In this document: positions 43,615 to 52,525 of the stretch, piece by piece
How the letters are laid out: each line of letters begins with the position of its first letter
Position numbering within the stretch: position 1 is the stretch's first letter
Assembly: GCF_002014975.1 (NCBI RefSeq)
Contig: NZ_MUXV01000012.1
Span: 31,828-95,827 of the forward strand
DNA from: Moraxella bovis
GTDB taxonomy: Bacteria; Pseudomonadota; Gammaproteobacteria; Pseudomonadales; Moraxellaceae
DNA: 64,000 bases
Direction of reading: 5' to 3'
The notes under the pieces: generated by a model
What the model was told of the DNA's origin: nothing
Databases searched by the model: none
What the model saw: only the letters and a program-made list of their open reading frames with translations
Program-made: the position numbers and the translations under genes

Positions 43615-45558
43615 TTATTTTACCAAATTTTCCAATTCGTCCCAACGCTCCAACTTCTCCATTAAAATCCCATCAATCTCCCCAAGTCGTTCACTGTATT
43701 GGGTTGCCAATGCCAAATCGCTAACGAATAGCGAACCGTCCACCAGTTTGTCATTTAGCTCGCTTTGCTCGTTTTCAAGTTCGGCAATTTCATTGGGCAG
43801 GCTTTCCAATTCACGCTGTTCTTTATAGGAGAGTTTGCGTTTTTGCTCAGGCTTGGACGTGTCGGATTTTGGTTTGTCGGCTTTGATTGTTTCTGATTTT
43901 TCAACTTTATCCGCTTTGAGTTTGGTTGGTTCACTCCGTGCTTTTTGGGTGAGATAATCTTGATAACCACCCACATATTCGTCAATCACGCCATGACCGT
44001 CCTTGTCCGTACCAAATACCCACGTCTGCGTTACCACGTTGTCCATAAAGGCGCGGTCGTGGCTGATAAGCAAAATCGTACCGTCAAAGCCTGCAACAAA
44101 TTCCTCCAAAAGCTCCAAAGTTGCCATGTCAAGGTCATTAGTCGGCTCATCAAGCACCAAGACATTGGCAGGTTTTAGCAAATTTTTGGCGAGCAGTACT
44201 CGGGCTTTTTCGCCCCCTGATAGAGCCTTGACAGGCGTTCTGGCACGGTTTGGCGTGAACAAAAAGTCCTGCAAATACCCCAAAATGTGCGTGCGTCTTC
44301 CGCCCACGTCCACATAGTCCGAGCCTTCGGAGACGTTTTCGGCAACGGATTTATCAAAGTCTAATTGGTCTTTTAATTGGTCAAAAAAGGCGATATTTAG
44401 GTTCGTACCAAGCTTGACTGTACCGCCTACTTTGGCAGAGTCATCAAGCCCAAGCACGGTGCGGATTAGGGTCGTTTTGCCCACGCCATTATTGCCGATG
44501 ATGCCAACTTTATCGCCACGCATGAGCAGGGTTGAGAAGTTTTTGACCAGTATTTTGCCGTCATATTGCAGGCTTAAGTCCTTGACTTCACAGACGATTT
44601 TTCCTGATTTTTCGGATACGTTTTGGGTGAGTGAGACGCTCCCCACCACATCACGACGCTGCTTTCGCTCTTCACGAAGTGCCTTTAACGCGCGCACACG
44701 CCCTTCGTTGCGAGTACGCCTTGCCTTAATGCCTTGGCGAATCCAAACTTCTTCTTGGGCAAGTTTTTTGTCAAATTCTTCAAAGGATTTGGCTTCGCTG
44801 GCAAGCTCCAATTCCTTTAATTCTTGATAACGAGCATAGCCCTTAACCCCTTGCGTTACGTCATAAGTGGAGAGTTTACCCCTATCCAATTCCACAATGC
44901 GAGTGGCAAGATTGTCCACAAATTTGCGGTCGTGCGTGATAAACAGCACGGTCAAATTTTGCCCGAGCAGGTAGTTTTCTAGCCAATCAATACTCTCCAC
45001 GTCCAAATGGTTGGTCGGCTCATCAAGTAGCAACACATCAGGCTTAACCACCAACGCCCGAGCGAGTAGGACACGGCGTTTTCGTCCGCCTGATAAGTCG
45101 GCAAGGCGGCCTGTGGGATTTAGCCCCATGTTGTCAAGCAAGGTGCGGGCACCCCGTTCTAGCTCCCAGCCGTGCAAAGCATCAATCTCATGTTGCACGT
45201 CCGTCATACGCTCGCAGGCGGTCATGTCGCCCGCTGTGCATTTGTCCGATAGGTCGTGGTATTGGCGAAGCAGGGTTGCCACTTTTTCATCGCCATTCAT
45301 GACAATGTCAAGCAAAGTGCCGTCATCGCTTGGCACGTCTTGGGCAAGCATCGCAACACGCAAGCCGTCTGCGATGATAATCTCGCCGTCATCAGGGGTT
45401 TGCGTGCCGTCAATGAGCTTAAAGAGCGTGGATTTGCCTTCGCCATTTCGTCCGATGAGACACACCCGCTCGCCTGCATCAAGGCTAAAATTAACATGGT
45501 CTAAAATGGGGGCGACGCCAAAGGCAAGGGAGATATTTTTTAGATGAATGAGTGCCAT
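43615..45558 (-). CDS. uup: ABC-F ATPase Uup
   Basis: Cytoplasmic ABC-F protein with two ATPase domains; the family acts on ribosomes and in suppressing transposon excision. First domain: Walker A GRNGEGKST, signature LSGGRKRRVLLARA, Walker B VLLLDEPTNHLD. Second domain: GNNGVGKTT, LSGGEKARVLLAKN, VLVLDEPTNDLD. The C-terminal tail (about 560-647), after a K/P-rich linker, is a coiled coil with the KLSYKEQRELESLPNEIAELE pattern typical of Uup. The 647 aa length is normal. It leads the uup-acyltransferase pair. Confidence 0.95.
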   Translation of the reverse strand: MALIHLKNISLAFGVAPILDHVNFSLDAGERVCLIGRNGEGKSTLFKLIDGTQTPDDGEIIIADGLRVAMLAQDVPSDDGTLLDIVMNGDEKVATLLRQYHDLSDKCTAGDMTACERMTDVQHEIDALHGWELERGARTLLDNMGLNPTGRLADLSGGRKRRVLLARALVVKPDVLLLDEPTNHLDVESIDWLENYLLGQNLTVLFITHDRKFVDNLATRIVELDRGKLSTYDVTQGVKGYARYQELKELELASEAKSFEEFDKKLAQEEVWIRQGIKARRTRNEGRVRALKALREERKQRRDVVGSVSLTQNVSEKSGKIVCEVKDLSLQYDGKILVKNFSTLLMRGDKVGIIGNNGVGKTTLIRTVLGLDDSAKVGGTVKLGTNLNIAFFDQLKDQLDFDKSVAENVSEGSDYVDVGGRRTHILGYLQDFLFTPNRARTPVKALSGGEKARVLLAKNLLKPANVLVLDEPTNDLDMATLELLEEFVAGFDGTILLISHDRAFMDNVVTQTWVFGTDKDGHGVIDEYVGGYQDYLTQKARSEPTKLKADKVEKSETIKADKPKSDTSKPEQKRKLSYKEQRELESLPNEIAELENEQSELNDKLVDGSLFVSDLALATQYSERLGEIDGILMEKLERWDELENLVK

Positions 45559-45636
45559 AATTTATTTTCAATACGGATTTTCAATGATAAAATGGGGCAA
45601 TTATAGCAAATTTTACACCTTAAAGGGGAAAATAAA

Positions 45637-45852
45637 ATGACCGCCACCCACGCTGATATTACCGATTTGCAAATCAAAATCGCCTATCTTGAAAATACGG
45701 TAGATACCCTAAATGATGTCATCGCCCACCAAGATAAAACATTAAAGGACTTACAAGACCAATTAAAGCTCTTGTATAAATTCTTAGAAAGTCGTGATGA
45801 TGACGGCATTGCTCCATTTGATTTACTCGCAGACAGACCACCACATTATTGA
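45637..45852 (+). CDS. slyX: SlyX family protein
   Basis: A 71 aa cytoplasmic protein with a coiled coil (IAYLENTVDTLNDVIAHQDKTLKDLQDQLKLLYKFL), and the conserved C-terminal RPPHY, both diagnostic for SlyX. Function is unclear in the family. The ATG at 45637 has an AAGGGGA site. It is divergent from uup, with 78 bp between them. Confidence 0.93.
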   Translation: MTATHADITDLQIKIAYLENTVDTLNDVIAHQDKTLKDLQDQLKLLYKFLESRDDDGIAPFDLLADRPPHY

Positions 45853-46132
45853 GTAGGTAAAATAAAAAACGGTATTTAATTTATAATAATTATTCTTATT
45901 TGTAATATTTTATCCATAATTACAAAAATTTCTGATAAAACGGCAAAAAATAGTGATTTTGTGCGATTTTTGCTATTGCGTTCGTGTTTATTTTGTTTTA
46001 ATATGTAGCGATGAAACATTTGTTAAAACGTTTGTTATACGATTGTAAAAACAGTTGTATGAAGTTTTAACCAAATTTCTAGGCGGTATGTGCGACATAC
46101 GGAAATTTTATGGTAATCATTGGAGTGGCTCT
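45853..46132 (+). other. AT-rich leader region upstream of the porin gene
   Basis: There is no gene between slyX and the porin ATG. The region is strongly AT-rich and includes a TTTAATAT -10-like box near 45998 and GTTTGTTAAAACGTTTGTTA near-repeats (46020-46040). It probably holds the promoter and a long leader; a specific site is not assigned. Confidence 0.4.
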
Positions 46133-47527
46133 ATGTTTAACTACAAACATTTAGCAGTAGCGATTGCATCCATCGGTGCAGTTGGCGTGGCAAACGCGGC
46201 AGGTCTTGACCGTTCTGGGCAGGACATCACGGCATTTTTACAAGATGGCACCTATGGTGAGGTGGTTTATACCTATATCGATGCTGATGTGTCAGGCAAG
46301 GATATCAGTGGACGCTCAACAGGGGATATCGCCGAAGCCTATGACTTTGCTCGCTTTGGTGTGAAAGCGGACATTAACGACACGTTTAGCGTGGGCGTAC
46401 TCTATGATGAGCCATGGGGTGCAGCGGTACAGTATGGTGGTGATAACAATTTTGTCTCCAAAGGTGCAGATGATATTGTTGCTGTTTTATCGGAAGGTAA
46501 GGTTGGGTCTGTTACTGAGGCACAAGCGGGTTTGGCTCAGGCTCAGCAAGGCATTACGCAACTGCAGACAGCCATTGCTAATGTGCAGGCAGCAGGTGGA
46601 GATACAACCGCCTTACAAACGCAATTGACGCAAGCACAGGCACAAGCTGCAAGTTTAGGTCAGTTGGTGGGTGCCTCTCAGGCAATGTTCCCAGCTTTGG
46701 CAGGTCAGCAAGGTCAGGGTACCAATGTAGAGATTCGCACCCAAAATGCCACCTTATTGATGGGGGCAAAATTAGGTCAAAATAAAAACTTTCAAGTTTA
46801 CGGTGGCCCTGCTTTGCAACGCCTAACTGGCGAGGTTCATTTACGTGGCAATGCTTATCAAAGAGCCACAGGATATGATGCTAAAATTAGTACCGATACC
46901 ACGACAGGTTGGGTGGCAGGGGTTGCTTACCACAAGCCTGAAATTGCTCTAAAAGCAGCTCTTACCTATCGCTCTGAGACTGAACATGAGAGTAATATTG
47001 CTGAGGTGTTTCCAACTGCGACTCTTTTACGGCAAAATGCCAATAGTTCTTTGCCGTTTAGTGTAACTTTGCCTGAGTCTTGGAATCTAGACTTTCAAAC
47101 TGGTGTCAACCCAACCACACTTTTGACTGCCAAAGTGCGTTATGTACCATGGTCGGATTTTGACATTCGCCCAACGAGATATACACAGTTAAGTGGATTA
47201 CCAATCATCAGTTATGACAAAGACCAATGGTCGGCCGAAGTTGGTTTGGGTAAGAAACTTAATGATAAACTTGCTGTATCGGGCAGTGTCGGCTATGACA
47301 GTGGAGCAGGCAATCCTGTTAGTACGCTTGGACCCATCAAAGGTTATTATAGCCTAGGACTTGGGGCCAAATATAACGTTACCCCAGAATGGTCGGTATC
47401 GGTGGGTGGCAAATACCTGAAATTTGGTAATGCTACCGCTCAGTTGCCTAATGGTGTAAAAGTGGGTGAATTTGATGATAATGATGGCTTTATCGCAGGT
47501 GTGAAGCTAGCCTATCAGCAAAAATAA
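46133..47527 (+). CDS. Outer-membrane porin of the FadL family (OMP E-like)
   Basis: A 464 aa precursor with signal peptide MFNYKHLAVAIASIGAVGVANA and cleavage before AGLDRSGQD. FadL-type features: an N-terminal plug-like segment, YGEVVYTYIDADVSGKD, DTFSVGVLYDEPWGA, repeated GVAYHKPEIALKAALTYRSE-type strands, and a C-terminal strand ending in aromatic/Gln residues. FadL porins carry long-chain fatty acids across the outer membrane; Moraxella OMP E is a homologue. An Ala/Gln-rich coiled-coil-like insert (about residues 122-190) is unlike E. coli FadL and is probably a surface loop. The ATG at 46133 has a GGAG site; the longer frame from 46055 is less likely. Confidence 0.88.
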   Translation: MFNYKHLAVAIASIGAVGVANAAGLDRSGQDITAFLQDGTYGEVVYTYIDADVSGKDISGRSTGDIAEAYDFARFGVKADINDTFSVGVLYDEPWGAAVQYGGDNNFVSKGADDIVAVLSEGKVGSVTEAQAGLAQAQQGITQLQTAIANVQAAGGDTTALQTQLTQAQAQAASLGQLVGASQAMFPALAGQQGQGTNVEIRTQNATLLMGAKLGQNKNFQVYGGPALQRLTGEVHLRGNAYQRATGYDAKISTDTTTGWVAGVAYHKPEIALKAALTYRSETEHESNIAEVFPTATLLRQNANSSLPFSVTLPESWNLDFQTGVNPTTLLTAKVRYVPWSDFDIRPTRYTQLSGLPIISYDKDQWSAEVGLGKKLNDKLAVSGSVGYDSGAGNPVSTLGPIKGYYSLGLGAKYNVTPEWSVSVGGKYLKFGNATAQLPNGVKVGEFDDNDGFIAGVKLAYQQK

Positions 47528-47548
47528 TCATGGCAAAATGTTTAAGAC

Positions 47549-47590
47549 AAGTCAAAGCAGATGTTTTGGCTTGTTTTTTATTTTTAAAAT
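47549..47590 (+). terminator. Terminator after the porin gene
   Basis: CAAGTCAAAGC pairs imperfectly with GTTTTGGCTTG, followed by TTTTTTATTTTT. It lies 22 bp after the stop codon. Confidence 0.65.
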
Positions 47591-47601
47591 AAGTAAAAAT
47601 C

Positions 47602-47610
47602 TGCTATCAT
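47602..47610 (+). promoter_or_regulatory. Extended -10 promoter of rpe
   Basis: TGCTATCAT, 28 bp before the ATG at 47639. It matches the TGnTAtaAT pattern used by several neighbours. There is no clear -35. Confidence 0.4.
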
Positions 47611-47638
47611 AAGCCAAATTTTAACTTTATTATCTAAT

Positions 47639-48334
47639 ATGAAAATTCTACCCCAAAAACCATTTCTCATCGCTCCGTCCATTTTATCAGCCGATTTTGC
47701 CCGTTTGGGCGATGACACAAAAGCCGTACTAGACGCAGGGGCGGACGTGGTGCATTTTGATGTCATGGACAACCACTATGTGCCAAATTTGACTTTTGGG
47801 GCGATGGTCTGCCGTGCCTTAAAAGACTACGGCATTACCGCGCCGATTGATGTGCATCTGATGGTAAAGCCTGTCGATAGAATGATTGAAGAATTTATCA
47901 AGGCAGGGGCGGATATTATCACGTTCCACCCAGAGGCATCGGAGCATATTGACAGAAGTTTACAGCTTATCAAGGATGGTGGCATCAAGTGCGGACTGGT
48001 GTTTAACCCTGCCACGCCACTGCACTACTTGGATTATACCATCGATAAACTTGATCAGATTCTTATCATGAGTGTCAATCCTGGTTTTGGCGGCCAGAAG
48101 TTCATTGATGGCACACTTGATAAAGTGCGTGCAGTTCGCCGTATGATAGATGAGCGTGGGCTTGACATTCGCTTGGAGATTGACGGCGGTGTCAATCCTG
48201 ACAATATCCGTGCGATTGCGGATGCTGGCGTGGATATGTTCGTGGCAGGTTCGGCGATTTTTGGTAAAGATGATTATAAAATGGTCATTGACAAAATGCG
48301 TGATGAGCTTGCCAAGTCCGATTTGGCTAAATGA
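47639..48334 (+). CDS. rpe: Ribulose-phosphate 3-epimerase
   Basis: TIM-barrel enzyme interconverting ribulose-5-P and xylulose-5-P in the pentose phosphate pathway. Family motifs: [34 protein letters not shown] (metal-binding His and Asp), [18 protein letters not shown], and [10 protein letters not shown]. The 231 aa length is normal. It is followed closely (15 bp) by a small membrane protein gene on the same strand. It supplies a substrate of the transketolase coded at 18.8-20.8 kb. Confidence 0.97.
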   Translation: MKILPQKPFLIAPSILSADFARLGDDTKAVLDAGADVVHFDVMDNHYVPNLTFGAMVCRALKDYGITAPIDVHLMVKPVDRMIEEFIKAGADIITFHPEASEHIDRSLQLIKDGGIKCGLVFNPATPLHYLDYTIDKLDQILIMSVNPGFGGQKFIDGTLDKVRAVRRMIDERGLDIRLEIDGGVNPDNIRAIADAGVDMFVAGSAIFGKDDYKMVIDKMRDELAKSDLAK

Positions 48335-48349
48335 TGGTACGGTAAATCT

Positions 48350-48685
48350 ATGTCAGAATTAAACACCAATCCCAAATCCCTAAGTCCAAAACCCCCAAGC
48401 CTTGTCCCCATTGGTGTAACCATTGGGCTTGCTGTTTTTGTCCTTGTACTTGCGTTGGCAGGATACGGTTTTCGCTTGTTGGCAGGGCATGACGTGGGGG
48501 CGGTGGTACGTCATGCGTCTGTGATGGTGTCGTTTTTTATGATTGTTGTGCCAGCCTTGTTTGTCGGTGGGGCAAAAATTTTAAACAAATTTAACGGGGC
48601 AAATATCCAAACCCAGAACGCCATCACGCTTGGGTATCTTACATCTGTTGTGGCGATTTTGACGATTATGGGGCGGTATAGCTGA
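48350..48685 (+). CDS. Small membrane protein (111 aa), unknown
   Basis: Three predicted membrane helices (about residues 18-42, 56-76, 84-106), with a Pro/Ser-rich cytoplasmic-type N-terminus. The helices contain charged residues (RLLAGHD, VRHAS). No family recognised. It lies 15 bp after rpe and shares one base with the next gene (TGATG), so the three are likely co-transcribed. Confidence 0.7.
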   Translation: MSELNTNPKSLSPKPPSLVPIGVTIGLAVFVLVLALAGYGFRLLAGHDVGAVVRHASVMVSFFMIVVPALFVGGAKILNKFNGANIQTQNAITLGYLTSVVAILTIMGRYS

Positions 48686-49008
48686 TGGCAGATTTTAAAA
48701 TAAGCAACATTTTACCTGACAGCCTTGTCCCCAAAGATATTCCCAAAGGCTTGATTTTGACCCTTATCATCGTCATCATGCTTATGAGTCTGTCTGCTTA
48801 TCGTTATGGCAATGGCAACACCATGCAAGGCATACTTCACGTCCTAGAAAACTGGGTGCTATACCTTGTGTTAATCCCAAGCTGTACAGCCCTTGTCAGT
48901 CTGCCCATCAAATACCGAGACAACAGCTTTGATGTGCGGATGGCGTATTATCTGGGGATGTTTGTGGGACTGCTGTTTATGATGGCAAAACTTAGGTATT
49001 GGCGTTAA
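48685..49008 (+). CDS. Small membrane protein (107 aa), unknown
   Basis: Two or three predicted helices (about residues 22-42, 52-70, 86-104), with a short polar N-terminus containing SNILPDSLVPKDIPKG. Translation is coupled to the preceding gene (1-bp overlap). The two could be subunits of one membrane complex, but they are not obviously paralogues. No domain recognised. Confidence 0.68.
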   Translation: MADFKISNILPDSLVPKDIPKGLILTLIIVIMLMSLSAYRYGNGNTMQGILHVLENWVLYLVLIPSCTALVSLPIKYRDNSFDVRMAYYLGMFVGLLFMMAKLRYWR

Positions 49009-49013
49009 AACAG

Positions 49014-49042
49014 TTGCAATTACTGGCTATTTTTGGTATAAT
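49014..49042 (+). promoter_or_regulatory. Promoter of greA
   Basis: TTGCAA (49014-49019), 17-bp spacer, TATAAT (49037-49042) with extended TGG. It is one of the best promoter matches in the window. The predicted start is near 49049, about 95 nt before the greA ATG. Confidence 0.75.
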
Positions 49043-49081
49043 GGCAAGCTAACAATTTGGCAAAAAGCCAATTACAGATGA

Positions 49082-49113
49082 CAAACACCACCCCAATCGG
49101 CGTGGTGTTTTTA
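49082..49113 (+). terminator. Leader terminator/attenuator upstream of greA
   Basis: AAACACCAC (49083-49091) pairs perfectly with GTGGTGTTT (49102-49110), followed by T residues. It lies between the greA promoter and its ATG. The layout mirrors the E. coli greA leader, where termination at a similar hairpin makes the small RNA GraL. It could also end the rpe transcript. Confidence 0.75.
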
Positions 49114-49143
49114 GCTATGTATTGACAATTATCAGGAGAGACC

Positions 49144-49620
49144 ATGCAACGCTATCCCATGACCCCACAAGGACACGCCGCCCTAGAAGCAGAATTAAAA
49201 CAGCTAAAAACCGTGGAGCGTCCACGCATTACCGCTGCCATTGCCGAAGCTCGTGAACATGGCGACCTAAAAGAAAATGCCGAATACCATGCCGCTCGGG
49301 AACAGCAAGGGCTGTCCGAAGCACGTATTCGTGACATCGAAGCAAAACTTGGCGGGGCTCAGGTCATTGACCCAACCACCCTACCTCAAGACGGACGTGT
49401 GGTGTTTGGTGTGACCGTGGTCATCGAAGACGTGGATTCGGGCGACCAAAAACGCTACAAAATTGTGGGCGAAGATGAAGCGGATGTCAAAGTTGGCAAA
49501 ATCTCGGTCGGCAGTCCCATCGCCAAAGGCTTGATTGGTAAGTCAGAAGGTGATGAAGCCAAAATCCAGACCCCAAGTGGTTTGGCAGAGTATGAGATTG
49601 TTGAAGTCTTATACGAATAA
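49144..49620 (+). CDS. greA: Transcription elongation factor GreA
   Basis: Binds RNA polymerase and stimulates cleavage of backtracked transcripts. The N-terminal coiled coil has the acidic tip: [31 protein letters not shown] (Asp and Glu of the DLKENAEY loop). The C-terminal domain ends in [18 protein letters not shown]. The 158 aa length is exact for GreA. An AGGAGAG site precedes the ATG. The leader carries a promoter and an intrinsic terminator. Confidence 0.98.
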   Translation: MQRYPMTPQGHAALEAELKQLKTVERPRITAAIAEAREHGDLKENAEYHAAREQQGLSEARIRDIEAKLGGAQVIDPTTLPQDGRVVFGVTVVIEDVDSGDQKRYKIVGEDEADVKVGKISVGSPIAKGLIGKSEGDEAKIQTPSGLAEYEIVEVLYE

Positions 49621-49677
49621 TGAGCTTTGCCAGTCGCCGCAGATAACACAAACAACACAACTTACTAAGGTCGTCTT

Positions 49678-49919
49678 ATGAAACACTTGCATTTACTCAT
49701 GGTTGTAATTACCATTGGGCTGTTTTTATATCAAACAGGGCTGATTTTCGCAGGCGGTATTGGGCGGTTGTCAAGATTATGCTGTTGGCTGTGGCAATCT
49801 CTGCCAATATCAAGGCTTTGCGGGCTCCGCTACTGAGTCAAAAAAAGGCGGGTATGGTGATTGCAGGTATCGCCTATGTGGGGATTTTGGTGTTGGCAGT
49901 GACTAAGCCCATGCTGTGA
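49678..49919 (+). pseudogene. SirB2-like membrane protein relic
   Basis: From ATG at 49678 the frame reads MKHLHLLMVVITIGLFLYQTG, the usual start of SirB2-family proteins, then loses register near 49757-49775. A different frame then reads MLLAVAISANIKALRAPLL and AYVGILVLAVTKPML to a stop at 49917-49919, which resembles the family C-terminus. The total is only about 80 codons, against about 125-130 in the family, so a central part is also missing. An intact gene elsewhere cannot be excluded. Confidence 0.65.
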
Positions 49920-50088
49920 TATATGATGGCATTCAACGTGCTTAATACCATCCTGTCACGACCGATGTTTTGTGGGTAGCGATATTTGTTGATGTTTATT
50001 GGCTGAGGGTAACTAAACACCCCAGCCATTTACCATTTAAAAATACAATTATCACAATTTTTTCACAAACGTTTTTTCACATACTTTT

Positions 50089-50418
50089 TCACACAAAAAC
50101 CTTTTGCACCAATATCATATACAAAATCGTCCCCACACCAATGGAGATAAACATATTTTTTCGCCATAGGTGTAGCCCCACGACCACCGCCCCTGCGATA
50201 AACTCCGCCATGCCATGATATTGCCCCAAAATATCCACGTTTTTATAGCAATACACCACAAGCAGTCCAAACACCGCGGACGGCAACGCCTTGCCCAAAT
50301 ATTGCACAAAATCAGGCACTTTCTTGTGAGCAGGAAACGCCCAAAACGCCACCCAACGGCACAGCTGAACAGCAACAATGGCAGTGGCAATGGTCAAAAG
50401 TTGTTCGTTTAGGGTCAT
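50089..50418 (-). CDS. azlD: AzlD family branched-chain amino-acid transport protein
   Basis: A 109 aa hydrophobic protein with about three or four helices, the small subunit of the AzlCD exporter of branched-chain amino acids. Typical features are LCRWVAFWAFPAHKKVPDFVQYLGKALPSAVFGLLVVYC and VVGLHLWRKNMFISIGVGTILYM. The ATG overlaps the azlC stop by 4 bp. It has the family's length and position. Confidence 0.9.
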   Translation of the reverse strand: MTLNEQLLTIATAIVAVQLCRWVAFWAFPAHKKVPDFVQYLGKALPSAVFGLLVVYCYKNVDILGQYHGMAEFIAGAVVVGLHLWRKNMFISIGVGTILYMILVQKVFV

Positions 50419-51140
50419 TTTGCCACCTTATTGGTCAATTTGTCATGTAGTGCCGAGCGTCTAACGGTCAAATACACCAAAATGCCAAGCATGGCAGGGA
50501 TTAAAAAATTTGTCTTGCCAAACACCACCAACGCCAACGCCGTCATGCCAATGCCAAGTAGTGAGCTTTCGTGCGTGACCTCCCCACCCCATTGCTCCAA
50601 AAAAATCACCAAAAACAGTGCCGTCATCGCAAATTCCGCTCCCTTCAAATCAAAGGGCAACACCACCCCCATGACCGCCCCCAGTGCCGATCCCGTTACC
50701 CAATAAATGTGCAAAAACAGCATAACTAACACCATAAACCACGCCTTATCGACGCCTGTCTTGTCCGTGTCGGCGGTGTAGTTAATGGCAAAGCTCTCGT
50801 CCACCATGCCTGCGATGAGATACCAGCGTTTCCACCCTGTAATGCCCCGAAATTTATCCAACATAGAAATGGCATAAAAAATCTGTCTGGCACTAATCAT
50901 TGCCACAAGCAAAAACACCGATGACGGGTTAAACGCCATGATAAGTAGCCCCGCCACGATAAACTCCACCGACCCTGCAAAAATCAGTACCGCCATAATG
51001 ATGGGATACCATGGCGAAAAGCCGAGCGAGTGCATATACACCCCGTATGCCATGCCCAAAAACAAAAAGCCCGACAAAATGGGCAAGCTCTGGGTAAAGG
51101 CGTATTTGGCGGTGGTTTTAAAACAACAATCGGTAGTCAT
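50415..51140 (-). CDS. azlC: AzlC family branched-chain amino-acid exporter
   Basis: A 241 aa inner-membrane protein, the large subunit of AzlCD. Family marks: AFTQSLPILSGFLFLGMAYGVYMHSLGFS, FAGSVEFIVAGLL, NARQIFYAISML-type SARQIFYAISML, and LIAGMVDESFAIN. About six helices are predicted. It exports or equilibrates branched-chain amino acids or analogues (family knowledge). It is the first gene of azlCD, divergent from lptM. Confidence 0.93.
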   Translation of the reverse strand: MTTDCCFKTTAKYAFTQSLPILSGFLFLGMAYGVYMHSLGFSPWYPIIMAVLIFAGSVEFIVAGLLIMAFNPSSVFLLVAMISARQIFYAISMLDKFRGITGWKRWYLIAGMVDESFAINYTADTDKTGVDKAWFMVLVMLFLHIYWVTGSALGAVMGVVLPFDLKGAEFAMTALFLVIFLEQWGGEVTHESSLLGIGMTALALVVFGKTNFLIPAMLGILVYLTVRRSALHDKLTNKVAK

Positions 51141-51309
51141 GGTGTGGACAGTTCATAATAAAGAGAAATATTTTACTTGAAAAGACGACAACTTATCATG
51201 ACAAATTATTATCCTTTAAAAAGCAAAAAGTTTGTCATGCTGAGTTTGTACAAATCAAGCGATTTTGGCAAAATTATGTTAAAATAACCTTTTATTATTT
51301 TGTAATTTT

Positions 51310-51477
51310 ATGATGAAAATCTTGTTATTTAGCCTAGCATTGGCACTCACCCTAACCGCATGCGGACAAAAAGGGGCGTTATATCTGCCCGAAAAATCCC
51401 CCACCCCACCCCACTCCACCCCAACGCAAGGCGAGCCTGTGGATATGCCTGTTAGTACTGATTCCAATGATTACTGA
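51310..51477 (+). CDS. lptM: LptM-type small lipoprotein
   Basis: A 55 aa lipoprotein, MMKILLFSLALALTLTACGQ then KGALYLP, the signature of LptM (YifL), which helps assembly of the LptDE lipopolysaccharide translocon at the outer membrane. The Cys is at residue 18. After it comes a Pro/Ser/Thr-rich tail. In enteric bacteria and pseudomonads the gene usually precedes lysA/dapF; here map follows 35 bp downstream. The start is either of two adjacent ATGs (51310 or 51313). Family assignment is by motif. Confidence 0.85.
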   Translation: MMKILLFSLALALTLTACGQKGALYLPEKSPTPPHSTPTQGEPVDMPVSTDSNDY

Positions 51478-51512
51478 TTTTATAAATTTAAACAAATGAA
51501 AAAGAGAATCCC

Positions 51513-52304
51513 ATGAGTAAAGTTATCCCCCTATTAAACAAAGACGGCATTGAAAAGATGAAAGTGGCAGGACAACTTGCCAGTGAAGTCCTACAAATGC
51601 TAGACCCTCACGTCAAGGCAGGGGTAAGCACGGGCTTTTTGGATGATTTGGCGTACAAACACATCACCGAAGTCCAAAACGCCATTCCTGCTTGCCTAAA
51701 CTACCACGGCTACCCCTACACCCTATGCACGTCTATCAACCATGTGGTGTGCCATGGTATGCCCGACCACGAGCGTATCTTAAAGGACGGCGACATCATC
51801 AACATTGACGTAACGGTCATCAAAGACGGCTACTATGGCGACACGTCCGCCATGTGGATTATCGGCGAAGGCTCAGTCATGGCAAACCGCCTATGTAAAG
51901 TCGCCCAAGACGCTCTGTATGCTGGTATCAGCGTGGTCAAAAACGGAGCAAGGCTTGGCGACATCGGGGCGGAGATTGAAAAGATTGTCCTACCCGAGCG
52001 GTTTTCTATCGTGCGTGAGTTTTGTGGTCATGGCATTGGCACGGAGTTCCACTGCGAACCCCAAGTACTACACTACGGCAAAGCAGGGACAGGCGTGGAG
52101 CTAAAAACCGGCATGGCACTGACCATTGAGCCGATGATTAACCAAGGCGTATGGCAAACCAAAATCATGAAAGATGGCTGGACGGCCATCACCAAAGACC
52201 GCAAACTCTCCGCCCAATGGGAGCATACGCTCATCGTTACTGATAATGGCTGTATTATCACCACAGGGCGACCTGACGAGGATTTGAGCTGGGTGAAAAG
52301 CTAG
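51513..52304 (+). CDS. map: Methionine aminopeptidase, type I
   Basis: Removes the initiator methionine from nascent proteins. The five metal ligands are in place: Asp in NIDVTVIKDGYYGD (two), His in EFCGHGIGTEFH, Glu in LTIEPMINQG and Glu in SAQWEHTLIVT. The 263 aa are normal for type I. An AAGAGAATCCC segment precedes the ATG. The gene follows lptM on the same strand and may be co-transcribed. Confidence 0.97.
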   Translation: MSKVIPLLNKDGIEKMKVAGQLASEVLQMLDPHVKAGVSTGFLDDLAYKHITEVQNAIPACLNYHGYPYTLCTSINHVVCHGMPDHERILKDGDIINIDVTVIKDGYYGDTSAMWIIGEGSVMANRLCKVAQDALYAGISVVKNGARLGDIGAEIEKIVLPERFSIVREFCGHGIGTEFHCEPQVLHYGKAGTGVELKTGMALTIEPMINQGVWQTKIMKDGWTAITKDRKLSAQWEHTLIVTDNGCIITTGRPDEDLSWVKS

Positions 52305-52525
52305 ATACCAAGCCTGACACCAAAACAAAGACCCGACTGAGCCATTGGTTTTTCTCGTTGAGTTTTTGACCTACCATGCCACATTTGCACTCCTGCCAAT
52401 ACGGTCGGTTTTAGCAAACAGCTCGTCATGCACCTAGCACAAACCCAACCCTTTTATCACAAACCAATTTTAACCACTCACCATTTTAAGCAATCAAACA
52501 GTCATCAATAAACAAGAACAGCAAT

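Noticed and set aside
49082..49113. Riboswitch before greA
   Set aside because: A single simple stem-loop with T-run; no conserved aptamer structure.
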